This document shows, in pieces, positions 16,177 to 23,064 of a stretch of DNA of 33,119 nt. The stretch comes from Microseira wollei NIES-4236 (GTDB lineage: Bacteria; Cyanobacteriota; Cyanobacteriia; Cyanobacteriales; Aerosakkonemataceae). The notes under the pieces were generated by a model, which saw only the letters and a list, made by a program, of their open reading frames with translations, did no database searches and had not been told where the DNA came from. The translations under genes and the position numbers were made by a program. The DNA is taken from positions 1 through 33,119 of the forward strand of contig NZ_BLAY01000116.1 of assembly GCF_020521235.1 (NCBI RefSeq). Direction: 5' to 3'. Position 1 is the first letter of the stretch; every line of letters starts with the position of its first letter.

Positions 16177-18412
16177 CTGACCAATTGACAGTCAGGCTGC
16201 CAACATTATCCCCGTAGTCTGGCGGAAAATCATTAACTATGAAGACCAAAGTTTCACCAGGTTTGAGAACAATAGTCGTTGCTGCGCTCACTTCAGTTAC
16301 AACACCAGTTGTCTTGTTTACTGCAACTAGGGCGAAAGCCGTATTGTTAGGATATTTCAGATATTTTTGCAGCTCCTTCAAGCTCTCATTCCACACTGTC
16401 TGAAGCTCAGGCGACATCCCCTTTACCCCGGCGGCCGTAACTTCTGTAAAACCTTCTTCGCGTTTCCCGGGTATCCAAGTGCCGGATGGCACAAATTTAT
16501 AGGAGACTTCCTTGGTCTGGGTGTTAGTAAATTCAACGCCAGTGTCAAAGTTGGATTTTACTTCAAATTGTCCGCTTGTGACGATTCTGTTATATACTGC
16601 TGCTGCATATAAACCTGGATCGGTGTGAAAAACTTGATGGTCTTTGGCCTCTGGCTTGGTATTGAGAATTGGCTGAGCGATAACAGAGTAAAGATATTTA
16701 ACTCCCGCAAAAATTGGATGACTACTATTTATTGTCCGATTGCCCTTAATATTAATTTCGTGGGGAGAAATTTCCAATCCAAATTCATTGAGAAATGTCT
16801 TCCACCGCTTGGCTTCATCTTCATAGCCGCCTAATGCCGTCCCAGCCATCAGGTAAACGTTACCTCCTGATTTGACATAATCGATCAGCACCTGGTTATC
16901 CTTCGACTCTGCACCCAGAAATATGCCGTTATATTGTTTTAATGTGTCCAGGTCGAATTTCTGGCTAACGTTTACAGTCCAGGTATGACCGGCATCTGTC
17001 ATTGTTTTTTTCAACCGAGATTGGATCAGACCGCTGTTAGCTGAGTAGACGTGGAATTTGCCCTTTGCACCGCCTGTAAACCAATTGGCAATGTTTTTCA
17101 CAAAAATTTCTGTATCTGGGGCGCGGTCAAATCCCACGTCGGTTAAAGGCCTTTGGTCAGCGGCAACTACAATCTTTCCTTGTTGAGTTCCTGGATTTTC
17201 AAATGCTGCATATAAACCTGGATCGCTGTGAAAAACTTGCTGGTTTTTAACATCGGGCTTGGTATTCAGAATTGGCTGAGCGAGCTCACAGTAAAGACAT
17301 TTAACTCCCGCAAAAATTGGATGATTACTCGTAATTACCAAATTGCCATTAATATTTATTTTGTAGGGAGAAATTTCCAATCCAAATTCATTGAGAAATG
17401 TCTTCCACCGCTTGGCTTCATCTTCATAGGTGCCGTATCCCGTCCCAGCCATCAGGTAAACGTTACCTCCTGATTTGACATAATCGATCAGCACCTGGTT
17501 ATCCTTCGGCTCTGCACCCAGAAATATGCCGTTATATTGTTTTAATGTGTCCAGGTCGAATTTCTGGCTAACGTTTACAGTCCAGGTATGACCGGCATCT
17601 GTCATTGTTTTTTTCAACCGAGATTGGATCAGACCGCTGTTAGCTGAGTAGACGTGGAATTTGCCCTTTGCACCGCCTGTAAACCAATTGGCAATGTTTT
17701 TCACAAAAATTTCTGTATCTGGGGCGCGGTCAAATCCCACGTCGGTTAAAGGCCTTTGGTCAGCGGCAACTACAATCTTTCCTTGTTGAGTTCCTGGATT
17801 TTCAAATGCTGCATATAAACCTGGATCGCTGTGAAAAACTTGCTGGTTTTTAACATCGGGCTTGGTATTCAGAATTGGCTGAGCGAGCTCACAGTAAAGA
17901 CATTTAACTCCCGCAAAAATTGGATGATTACTCGTAATTACCAAATTGCCATTAATATTTATTTTGTAGGGAGAAATTTCCAATCCAAATTCATTGAGAA
18001 ATGTCTTCCACCGCTTGGCTTCATCTTCATAGGTGCCGTATCCCGTCCCAGCCATCAGGTAAACGTTACCTCCTGATTTGACATAATCGATCAGCACCTG
18101 GTTATCCTTCGGAACTCCACCCAGAAATACGCCGTTATATTGTTTTAATGTGTCGAGGTCGAATTTCTGGTTAACGTTTACAGTCCAGGTATGACCTGCA
18201 TCTGTCATTGTTTTTGCTAACCGAGATTGGATCAGACCGCTGTTAGCTGAGTAGACGTGGAATTTGCCCTTTGCACCGCCTGTAAACCAATTGGCAATGT
18301 TTTTCACAAAAATTTCTGTATCTGGGGCGCGGTCAAATCCCGTATTGGTTAAGGTGTATTCGTCAGCGGCAACTACAATCTTTCCTTGTTGAGGTTCTGA
18401 ATTTGTTTGCAT
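16166..18412 (-). CDS. Triple GATase-like repeat protein with C-terminal LecA-like lectin domain (748 aa paralogue)
   Basis: This is a paralogue of the 746-residue gene with the same order: three ~201-residue GATase-like repeats, then a LecA-like domain ending VNDFPPDYGDNVGSLTVNW. The frame is open from an ATG at 18466, but the ATG at 18412 (MQTNSEPQQGK) is preferred: the paralogue begins exactly there and has an in-frame stop where this copy has CAA, and AAGG lies just upstream. A 603-bp unit inside the gene is perfectly repeated. Substitutions shared by repeats 1-3 (NGLVITSNHPIF-type segments, KININGN) show homogenisation within the gene. Active-site Cys is absent here too. Function is unknown; sugar binding is inferred from the lectin domain. 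Confidence 0.7.
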   Translation of the reverse strand: MQTNSEPQQGKIVVAADEYTLTNTGFDRAPDTEIFVKNIANWFTGGAKGKFHVYSANSGLIQSRLAKTMTDAGHTWTVNVNQKFDLDTLKQYNGVFLGGVPKDNQVLIDYVKSGGNVYLMAGTGYGTYEDEAKRWKTFLNEFGLEISPYKININGNLVITSNHPIFAGVKCLYCELAQPILNTKPDVKNQQVFHSDPGLYAAFENPGTQQGKIVVAADQRPLTDVGFDRAPDTEIFVKNIANWFTGGAKGKFHVYSANSGLIQSRLKKTMTDAGHTWTVNVSQKFDLDTLKQYNGIFLGAEPKDNQVLIDYVKSGGNVYLMAGTGYGTYEDEAKRWKTFLNEFGLEISPYKININGNLVITSNHPIFAGVKCLYCELAQPILNTKPDVKNQQVFHSDPGLYAAFENPGTQQGKIVVAADQRPLTDVGFDRAPDTEIFVKNIANWFTGGAKGKFHVYSANSGLIQSRLKKTMTDAGHTWTVNVSQKFDLDTLKQYNGIFLGAESKDNQVLIDYVKSGGNVYLMAGTALGGYEDEAKRWKTFLNEFGLEISPHEINIKGNRTINSSHPIFAGVKYLYSVIAQPILNTKPEAKDHQVFHTDPGLYAAAVYNRIVTSGQFEVKSNFDTGVEFTNTQTKEVSYKFVPSGTWIPGKREEGFTEVTAAGVKGMSPELQTVWNESLKELQKYLKYPNNTAFALVAVNKTTGVVTEVSAATTIVLKPGETLVFIVNDFPPDYGDNVGSLTVNWSALN
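16907..18112. repeat. Two exact tandem copies of a 603-bp coding unit
   Basis: Comparing 16907-17509 with 17510-18112 base by base shows no difference. Just outside, the copies diverge (A at 16906 against G at 17509; C at 17510 against A at 18113). The unit is 201 codons, one GATase-like repeat, so the frame is kept. Confidence 0.9.
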
Positions 18413-18736
18413 ACAATCTACCTTTGATCGCAGAGATAATTTTGTTTGCCCGTCAAATTCTCTCACAAATCAGATTTAGTTAAGGGTGGAAAAGTTAAAA
18501 TTTAATTAAATATGTATCAAGACTCCCGACAGTTTTTATAGCGGATTGCAGCCGTATGAGGTAAGGCTTGTTTGTGTAGCGGCACCCTTAAGGGTGCCGC
18601 TACACAAACAAGCCAAAAGGCTTTCCCTAGACGAGCTGGCAATCAGCTGTATTTCAGAGGCTGAAACGTTTGAATTACCGTTGATGGCTAGCTGCAACAG
18701 GACTTACGCACGCTGCGCCAAAAACAAAGGTGATGC
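18413..18736. repeat. Duplicated upstream region, copy 2
   Basis: This is the counterpart of 15772-16095, upstream of the second large gene. It carries the same presumed promoter sequence (TCAAATTCTCTCACAAATC) and the palindromic element, with scattered substitutions. Confidence 0.85.
18540..18648. repeat. 109-bp palindromic element, copy 2
   Basis: This has the same length and layout as 15899-16007. The outer inverted repeat has one mismatch here (AGCGGATTGC / GCAATCAGCT). The 50-bp inner palindrome (18565-18614) is perfect, but its tip reads GCACCCTT/AAGGGTGC instead of GCAGCATT/AATGCTGC, so both arms changed together. Confidence 0.75.
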
Positions 18737-19077
18737 TTGAAGAGGACGCGGGGACACTCAGGACGAGGGGACGCGGGGAAACCCCATGCCTAAAGTCAGG
18801 GGATTCCAACAAGGCATAATTTTTTCCCGCTCTACGAATAAATTCGGGGGGGCTGCTAGACTAGGTGCAGAGATCTGGAGCAGGGTGTACTCTTAGCGTC
18901 TCCCCAACTCGTTTGTCTGGGCGTCTTCTGGGTGAATCTCGCGACGAGAAACCCACGATTTTTGGGACAAACCGGATTTTTTTGGGTAATTCCTGGGCAA
19001 TTATGAGCCTGTAACCCGCATTATCCTGGTTTTTCAGCCGGAATCAGCGGGGATTTTAAGTATTTGCCATCTAGGCT
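18737..19077. other. Intergenic region with GACGCGGGGAC-type repeats
   Basis: It contains GACGCGGGGACACTC and GGGGACGCGGGGAAA (18748-18781), like the inner part of the MITE at 21602-21703. AACCCCATGCCTAAAGTC followed by AGGGGATT (about 18780-18807) can form a CCCC/GGGG hairpin reminiscent of IS200/IS605 ends, but no transposase lies nearby. No gene is seen. Confidence 0.4.
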
Positions 19078-20022
19078 TCAACCGGATTTTTTCTCGCTCT
19101 CTACTGCGTCGCTATTGATTCCAGCGGTAATTCGCTTGACTTCCTCCAACAAATACTCGAAAAAAGTCTGAGCGACAACCGAAAGCTGTTTTCCTGCGGG
19201 GTAGATCGCATACCACTGACGCCGAATTGGAAACCCCTCCACGTCGAGGATAGTCAGTTTATCGCTTGTACCTTCCAACCCTAAGGTGTGGCGAGATAAG
19301 ACTGAAATCCCCAATCCACCGATGATTGCTTGCTTAATCGCCTCATTGCTGCCCAATTCCAGCCTGACTCTCACGGAAATTCCCTGCTCGTCAAACAATT
19401 TTTGCACCGAACTTCGCGTCCCCGATCCGGGTTCCCGCATAATAAACGGTTCATCAACAAGGCGTTTGAGAGGGATATTTTTCTCATGCGCCAGAGGATG
19501 ATCGATCGGAGCCAACACTACCAGGGGATTTTCCAAAAAGGCATGGTAACTGATATCGAGATGCTCTGGTAGTTGGCTGAGAATATACAGGTCGTCTAAA
19601 TTTTCCGACAGACGCGCGACTAACCCCTCGTGGTTGGTCACCTGGAATTCAACGTCGATGCCGGGATACCGCTGGCAAAACGGCCCCAATAAGCGCGGGA
19701 CGAAGTATTTTGTGGTAGTGACTGCCGCGAGTCGCAACCTTCCCTGTTTCACCCCTTTGAAATTGGCGACAGTCATCTCGAACTGGTCTAACCTGTCGAA
19801 GATTTCCCGGCAGGTTGTCAACAGTTCTCGTCCTGCGTCTGTGAGGTAGAGGCGCTTGCCTACCTGCTCAAATAAGGGCAACCCCACGGCTTTGGTGAGT
19901 TGCTTGACTTGGATCGAAACCGTAGGCTGGGTAAGGAACAGTTCCTCAGCGGCACGGGTAAAGCTTCCGTGTCGAGCGACGACTTCAAATACTTTTAGCT
20001 GGTGCAGCGTTGCCTGCTTCAA
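19078..20022 (-). CDS. LysR-type regulator of carbon fixation/uptake genes (CmpR/RbcR/CbbR type)
   Basis: A 314-residue protein. The N-terminal winged helix-turn-helix reads TLHQLKVFEVVARHGSFTRA, then AEELFLTQPTVSIQVKQLTK and VGLPLFEQVGKRLYLTDAG, typical of the cyanobacterial CmpR/RbcR group. The effector domain (about 90-300) includes TTTKYFVPRLLGPF and GSNEAIKQAIIGGLGISVL. Family members sense photorespiratory or Calvin-cycle metabolites and activate bicarbonate-transporter or Rubisco genes when CO2 is low. Its position beside ccmO and the carboxysome operon fits this role. CmpR, RbcR and NdhR cannot be told apart safely from sequence reading alone; CmpR is favoured because Anabaena, as I recall, has its cmpR in the same gene order. 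It probably autoregulates from the intergenic region upstream. Confidence 0.85.
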   Translation of the reverse strand: MKQATLHQLKVFEVVARHGSFTRAAEELFLTQPTVSIQVKQLTKAVGLPLFEQVGKRLYLTDAGRELLTTCREIFDRLDQFEMTVANFKGVKQGRLRLAAVTTTKYFVPRLLGPFCQRYPGIDVEFQVTNHEGLVARLSENLDDLYILSQLPEHLDISYHAFLENPLVVLAPIDHPLAHEKNIPLKRLVDEPFIMREPGSGTRSSVQKLFDEQGISVRVRLELGSNEAIKQAIIGGLGISVLSRHTLGLEGTSDKLTILDVEGFPIRRQWYAIYPAGKQLSVVAQTFFEYLLEEVKRITAGINSDAVESEKKSG

Positions 20023-20069
20023 CCGCCCCTCTCCTGGCCGGTAACTATAGACACCAGTCTATCATAACT

Positions 20070-20240
20070 ATGAATAATAATGTCTTTTATCTAGGAAAAT
20101 TCCTGGTTATCATGGAATCACTGAACAAAGTGACAGTCTTCCTTCGCAGGAGCGTTGCACGTTGGCAGGGTAAACGGTTGGGGAAGGAATTATTGATAAT
20201 TATCCTGTGTCTCACAGGGCCATTCCCCGAACGCACCTAA
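20070..20240 (+). CDS. Possible small protein divergent from the LysR gene (doubtful)
   Basis: A 56-codon frame starts with ATG at 20070 (alternative ATG at 20112). It encodes a basic segment RRSVARWQGKRLGKELL followed by a hydrophobic stretch IIILCLTGPF. It ends where a weak hairpin plus T-run begins (20239-20263). There is no clear ribosome-binding site and no recognised family. It may be chance, or the region may be the LysR control region or a small RNA. Confidence 0.25.
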   Translation: MNNNVFYLGKFLVIMESLNKVTVFLRRSVARWQGKRLGKELLIIILCLTGPFPERT

Positions 20241-20263
20241 AGCTGAATGAGCAGCGCTTTTTT
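20239..20263 (+). terminator. Weak hairpin with T-run
   Basis: AAAGC and GCTTT pair around TGAATGAGCAGC, followed by TTTT. It directly overlaps the stop of the small frame before it. This is the only sign that a plus-strand transcript ends here. Confidence 0.3.
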
Positions 20264-20336
20264 ATTTGTATCGATTTGCTGCTAGGCGGTTTAGATCTAA
20301 TTATCCACCTTGAGGTGACAAACTCATACCGGAAAA

Positions 20337-21110
20337 CTATTCTTTGATCGAAATCGGTAACTTGGTTAAATCTGGCAGTTCTACCAGTTGTTTTTCTTCT
20401 TCCTTGACGTTGACGGGTAACATGAGGGGTTGGGGTTTCTCTTCGATCCAGCAGCTGGCGAGGGGGAGAGTCTTTTCCAAGTCATCCAACGGACGGGGAA
20501 TCACCATCAGCGAGTGGAATTCGCCAATTCTCTCGGCTTCGCGCATCCCGGCGTCTACGGCAACGGCTACGTTTGCCACGGAACCCCGGATAATCGCAGT
20601 ACACAAGCCATCCCCGGTAGTTTCGTAGGCGGCTAGGACGACATCTGCGGCTTTCATCATGGCGTCGCAAGCGCCCACCATTGCTGGAAAGCCTCTGGTT
20701 TCCAATAATCCCATCGATTGGTTGCTGAGGCGACTGGTATTATTTTCTGCCAGATCGACTAAGCGACTGCCGATGGGTAGAATCACTTCTAAATTGGCTT
20801 GAGGGCGGGGAATGACTAAGGAGGAAATGAATTGACCCATTTGTTCGGCGACTTGGGCGCCCGACTCGACGGCGAGGCGGACGTCAGCGATCGCTCCTCG
20901 AACGATAGCGGTACAGTAACCGCCGCCGATTTTTTCAAATCCGACTAAGGTCACTCCCGCCGATTTCAACATCATATCGGCTGTCCCAACGATGGCAGGA
21001 AAACTCCGAGTCGAAACCATTCCCAAGGAAGTATCCCGGAAGTTTCTGGTTTGACTTTGCGTTTGACCTGACCTTTGGTATTGAACCAGCCCTGGCTTTC
21101 TTTGCTCCAC
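20337..21110 (-). CDS. ccmO: Carboxysome shell protein CcmO (tandem BMC domain)
   Basis: A 257-residue protein with two BMC domains (about 28-118 and 128-220): GMVSTRSFPAIVGTADMMLKS with IPRPQANLEVILPIG, and GLLETRGFPAMVGACDAMMK with IPRPLDDLEKTLPL. Tandem-BMC CcmO forms pseudohexameric trimers in the beta-carboxysome shell and is required for shell closure. An N-terminal extension and a charged C-terminal tail flank the domains, as is usual for CcmO. The start is GTG at 21110, supported by GGAGG 8 nt upstream. It is separated from ccmN by a decayed tnpB element, so it may now depend on its own promoter. Confidence 0.95.
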   Translation of the reverse strand: MEQRKPGLVQYQRSGQTQSQTRNFRDTSLGMVSTRSFPAIVGTADMMLKSAGVTLVGFEKIGGGYCTAIVRGAIADVRLAVESGAQVAEQMGQFISSLVIPRPQANLEVILPIGSRLVDLAENNTSRLSNQSMGLLETRGFPAMVGACDAMMKAADVVLAAYETTGDGLCTAIIRGSVANVAVAVDAGMREAERIGEFHSLMVIPRPLDDLEKTLPLASCWIEEKPQPLMLPVNVKEEEKQLVELPDLTKLPISIKE

Positions 21111-21221
21111 CGATGACCTCCGCGAAAAAATACAGAAGCTCCTAATTTAAGTATGACCTTTATTAGCGGTTGATGGATGGTTAGCAATAGAATTACAGAT
21201 TTCAAATTGCCGATTGAATTT

Positions 21222-21252
21222 GGCTCTAAAATCTAAAATCTAAAATCTAAAA
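21222..21252. repeat. TAAAATC heptamer tandem repeat
   Basis: About four head-to-tail copies of CTAAAAT lie just upstream of the tnpB remnant. It is the same class of 7-nt repeat seen before ccmL and elsewhere. Confidence 0.7.
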
Positions 21253-21271
21253 TTCCCAGGCAAGAAATCGC

Positions 21272-21876
21272 TTGAGCAGGAAGCACCTCAAGGTAAGTAG
21301 GCAGCGTCAAGATTTTGTTGTGAAGTTGGCTTTCCGGCGTAGTCCAGTCTAACGACTTGGTAGCCTATGAGGACTGGCAAGTGCGGCACATGGTCAGAAA
21401 CTCAAAGCTGGCTAAATCCATATCTGATGCCCCATGGTCGGCTTTCCGTGAGTGGTTGGAGTATTTTGGTAAGGTATTTGGGGTAGCGACGGTTGCCGTC
21501 TCACCTCACTACACCAGCCAGAATTGTTCCAACTGTGGGAAAGTTGTCAAGAAGTCTTTGAGTCAAAGAACTCATAGATGTCTGTCCTCACTGTGGGCAT
21601 AGGGTGTGGTCAAAAGTAGTTGGTTGAGATTGACGCGGGGACAAGGGGACGCTCTGACGCGGGGAAATTTTTTCGATATCACCAACGGGTTTTGACCAGA
21701 CCCGTGGGCATACACAAGAGCAATATCGGAATGGAGCTATCAACATACTTGAGTTAGCACTTCGTACCGTGGGGCACACGGGAACGTTAAACGCTTATTT
21801 TGACATCGATCTCTGTCTTGGTGGGGAAACTCCTCAAGATAAGTCGAGTCGTGGAAAGAGGAAACCTCAGAAGTGA
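21272..21876 (+). pseudogene. tnpB: tnpB (IS200/IS605 family) 3' remnant, frameshifted and interrupted
   Basis: Three frame segments of TnpB can be read. The first is LSRKHLKVSRQRQDFVVKLA (21272-21331). The second starts SNDLVAYEDWQVRHMVRN and includes AKSISDAPWSAFREWLEYFG and TSQNCSNCGKVVKKSLSQRT, the first zinc-ribbon pair. The third starts QEQYRNGAINILELALRTVG and ends TPQDKSSRGKRKPQK. The second zinc-ribbon pair CPHCGH is present but out of frame, probably through a TGTC duplication near 21580, and a MITE sits right after it. The N-terminal half, including RuvC-I, is absent. The element is dead and lies between ccmN and ccmO, opposite to their direction. Confidence 0.85.
21602..21703. mobile_element. 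102-bp MITE with 9-bp target-site duplication inside tnpB
   Basis: The perfect direct repeat GTGGGCATA occurs at 21593-21601 and 21704-21712. Between them, the ends GGGTGTGGTCAAAA and TTTTGACCAGACCC are inverted repeats with one mismatch in 14 (18 of 22 when extended to GTTGG/CCAAC). Removing the element and one direct repeat joins CPHCGH directly to TQEQYRNGAINIL, restoring the TnpB order. It has no coding capacity; the inner part carries GACGCGGGGAC repeats. Confidence 0.85.
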
Positions 21877-21882
21877 TTCTTA

Positions 21883-21917
21883 GAATCCCCATGGGTTCAC
21901 GCCGGGGAGAATGTCAA
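21883..21917 (+). mobile_element. Right-end hairpin of the decayed IS200/IS605-type element
   Basis: GAATCCCC, a short loop containing GGTTCACGCC, then GGGGAGAATGTCAA is typical of the 3' end of IS605/tnpB elements, where the hairpin marks the right end and, in active copies, the RNA scaffold next to the guide. It ends within a few bases of the ccmN stop codon (21919). Confidence 0.7.
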
Positions 21918-21918
21918 T

Positions 21919-22857
21919 TCACTCCTCGTTTTTGGGGGGGTTAGTCGCTGATTTATAAGGAAATAGCGTCAGCAGCAGTCGGTTCAAGTGCGCTTGACCG
22001 TAAACGGTCACGCCAACAGAAATACTGTCTGAGTTGGGCGCTTGCTGTGGGGTCAATTCAACTTCTGGGGTAGCAGGTGGCTCAGTTGGGGCGGTGGTTG
22101 GTTGTTCAATCGCCGCTGCTGACTTACCGTTGATGCCATTATCCTCAAAGGCAGTTGCGGCGGGGGCTGATTCCGAGGTCGCTGCTTCAACTTGTTGTTC
22201 TTTGACTGCTACAGATTCGTCAGTTACTGGTTTGACTTCTTCTGTTGAGGTCGCTGCTTTAAAGTTTGTTGCTTTGACTTCTTCTGTCGCAGTCGCTGCT
22301 TTAAAGTTTGTTGCTTTGACTTCTTCTGTCGCAGTCGCTGCTTTAAAGTTTGTTGCTTTGACTTCTTCTGTTGAGGTCGCTGCTTTAAAGTTTGTTGCTT
22401 TGACTTCTTCTGTCGCAGTCGCTGCTTCCAAGTTCGCTTGTTTGATTTCTGGCGTGATTTCGGGGGTTTCTCTTCGCGGTGGTGGTGGGGAATTGTCGGC
22501 GATTTTACGTCCGGTTTCTCCTACCATCGACCCCGCGGGCAAGACTTGCCAAGAATCAACCGAACTGTTCCAAATTGTCGTCGCGGCACCGATGCAGGCA
22601 TTTGCTCCAATTTTGCCAACTCCGACGACGAGGACGCCTGCGCCTAAAATTGCTCCTGCGTCTATTTCCAGGATGCCTTTGTGGGCGTGAAGGATAGCTC
22701 CCATGCCGATGCAGACACCGGCGGCGATGATGATTCGACTGTCTGGATCTGCTTGGAGAATTACCCCTGGTGCGATCGCGGCACTTTTATCAATGCTCAC
22801 ATCGCCAGTAACGATAACGTGAGAGGTGGTGATTGACGGTAGTGGCGGCAAATGCAT
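21919..22857 (-). CDS. ccmN: Carboxysome assembly protein CcmN
   Basis: About 312 residues from the preferred start (MHLPPLPSITTSH). CcmN links the CcmM-Rubisco core to the shell. An N-terminal left-handed beta-helix of hexapeptide repeats (VIVTGDVSIDKSAAIAPGV ... MVGE) binds CcmM. A long linker follows, and the C-terminal amphipathic encapsulation helix VYGQAHLNRLLLTLFPYKS docks on CcmK/CcmO. The linker contains about five copies of a 14-residue repeat (FKAAT(A/S)TEEVKATN), which is unusual. The frame opens 7 codons upstream (22878), but those codons come from GGTCATG-type repeat DNA and other CcmN proteins begin MHLPPL. No ribosome-binding site is visible. Confidence 0.93.
   Translation of the reverse strand: MHLPPLPSITTSHVIVTGDVSIDKSAAIAPGVILQADPDSRIIIAAGVCIGMGAILHAHKGILEIDAGAILGAGVLVVGVGKIGANACIGAATTIWNSSVDSWQVLPAGSMVGETGRKIADNSPPPPRRETPEITPEIKQANLEAATATEEVKATNFKAATSTEEVKATNFKAATATEEVKATNFKAATATEEVKATNFKAATSTEEVKPVTDESVAVKEQQVEAATSESAPAATAFEDNGINGKSAAAIEQPTTAPTEPPATPEVELTPQQAPNSDSISVGVTVYGQAHLNRLLLTLFPYKSATNPPKNEE
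22234..22437. repeat. 42-bp in-frame tandem repeat in the ccmN linker
   Basis: About five units begin at 22234, 22276, 22318, 22360 and 22402. They are nearly identical, alternating between two variants (TGTTGAGGTC and TGTCGCAGTC). Each encodes 14 residues, so copy-number change keeps the frame. Confidence 0.85.
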
Positions 22858-23064
22858 GGGGCATAGGTCATGGGTCATGGGTCATGGGTCGTGGAGCAGG
22901 TGGGCAGGCGGGCAGGTTTGCTGGTGTGCATGGGGGCAGGTGTGAGAAATTTGGCTGGCATTGCCATCTTTTGCGCCAGCGCTTGCCAGTTACATCTCCA
23001 CCTGCTCACCTGCTCACCTGCTCACCTGCTCAAAATGCCCTCTTACTCCGATTGACCTTTGCTT
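22858..23064. repeat. ccmM-ccmN gap filled with short tandem repeats
   Basis: GGTCATG heptamers (about 22866-22890) abut the ccmN start codon, and CACCTGCT octamers (about 22998-23032) lie nearer ccmM, with GCAGGTGGGCAGG between them. GAGCAGGTG and CACCTGCTC arms can pair. No gene is present. Confidence 0.65.

Noticed and set aside
13531-18412. Active glutamine amidotransferase or ThuA-type enzyme
   Set aside because: No Cys is present at the nucleophile elbow (GTGYGG) in any of the six repeats, so only the fold is claimed.
18413-18466. 18-residue N-terminal extension of the second large lectin/GATase-like protein
   Set aside because: The paralogue has an in-frame stop at the matching place, and AAGG precedes the inner ATG at 18412.
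21272-21876. Functional TnpB nuclease
   Set aside because: The N-terminal half is absent, two frameshifts are visible and a 102-bp element interrupts the zinc-ribbon to RuvC-III region.
22034-22690. 218-codon plus-strand frame opposite ccmN
   Set aside because: It is an antisense shadow created by the 42-bp repeats and Ala/Thr/Glu codons of CcmN; the minus-strand frame has CcmN domains.
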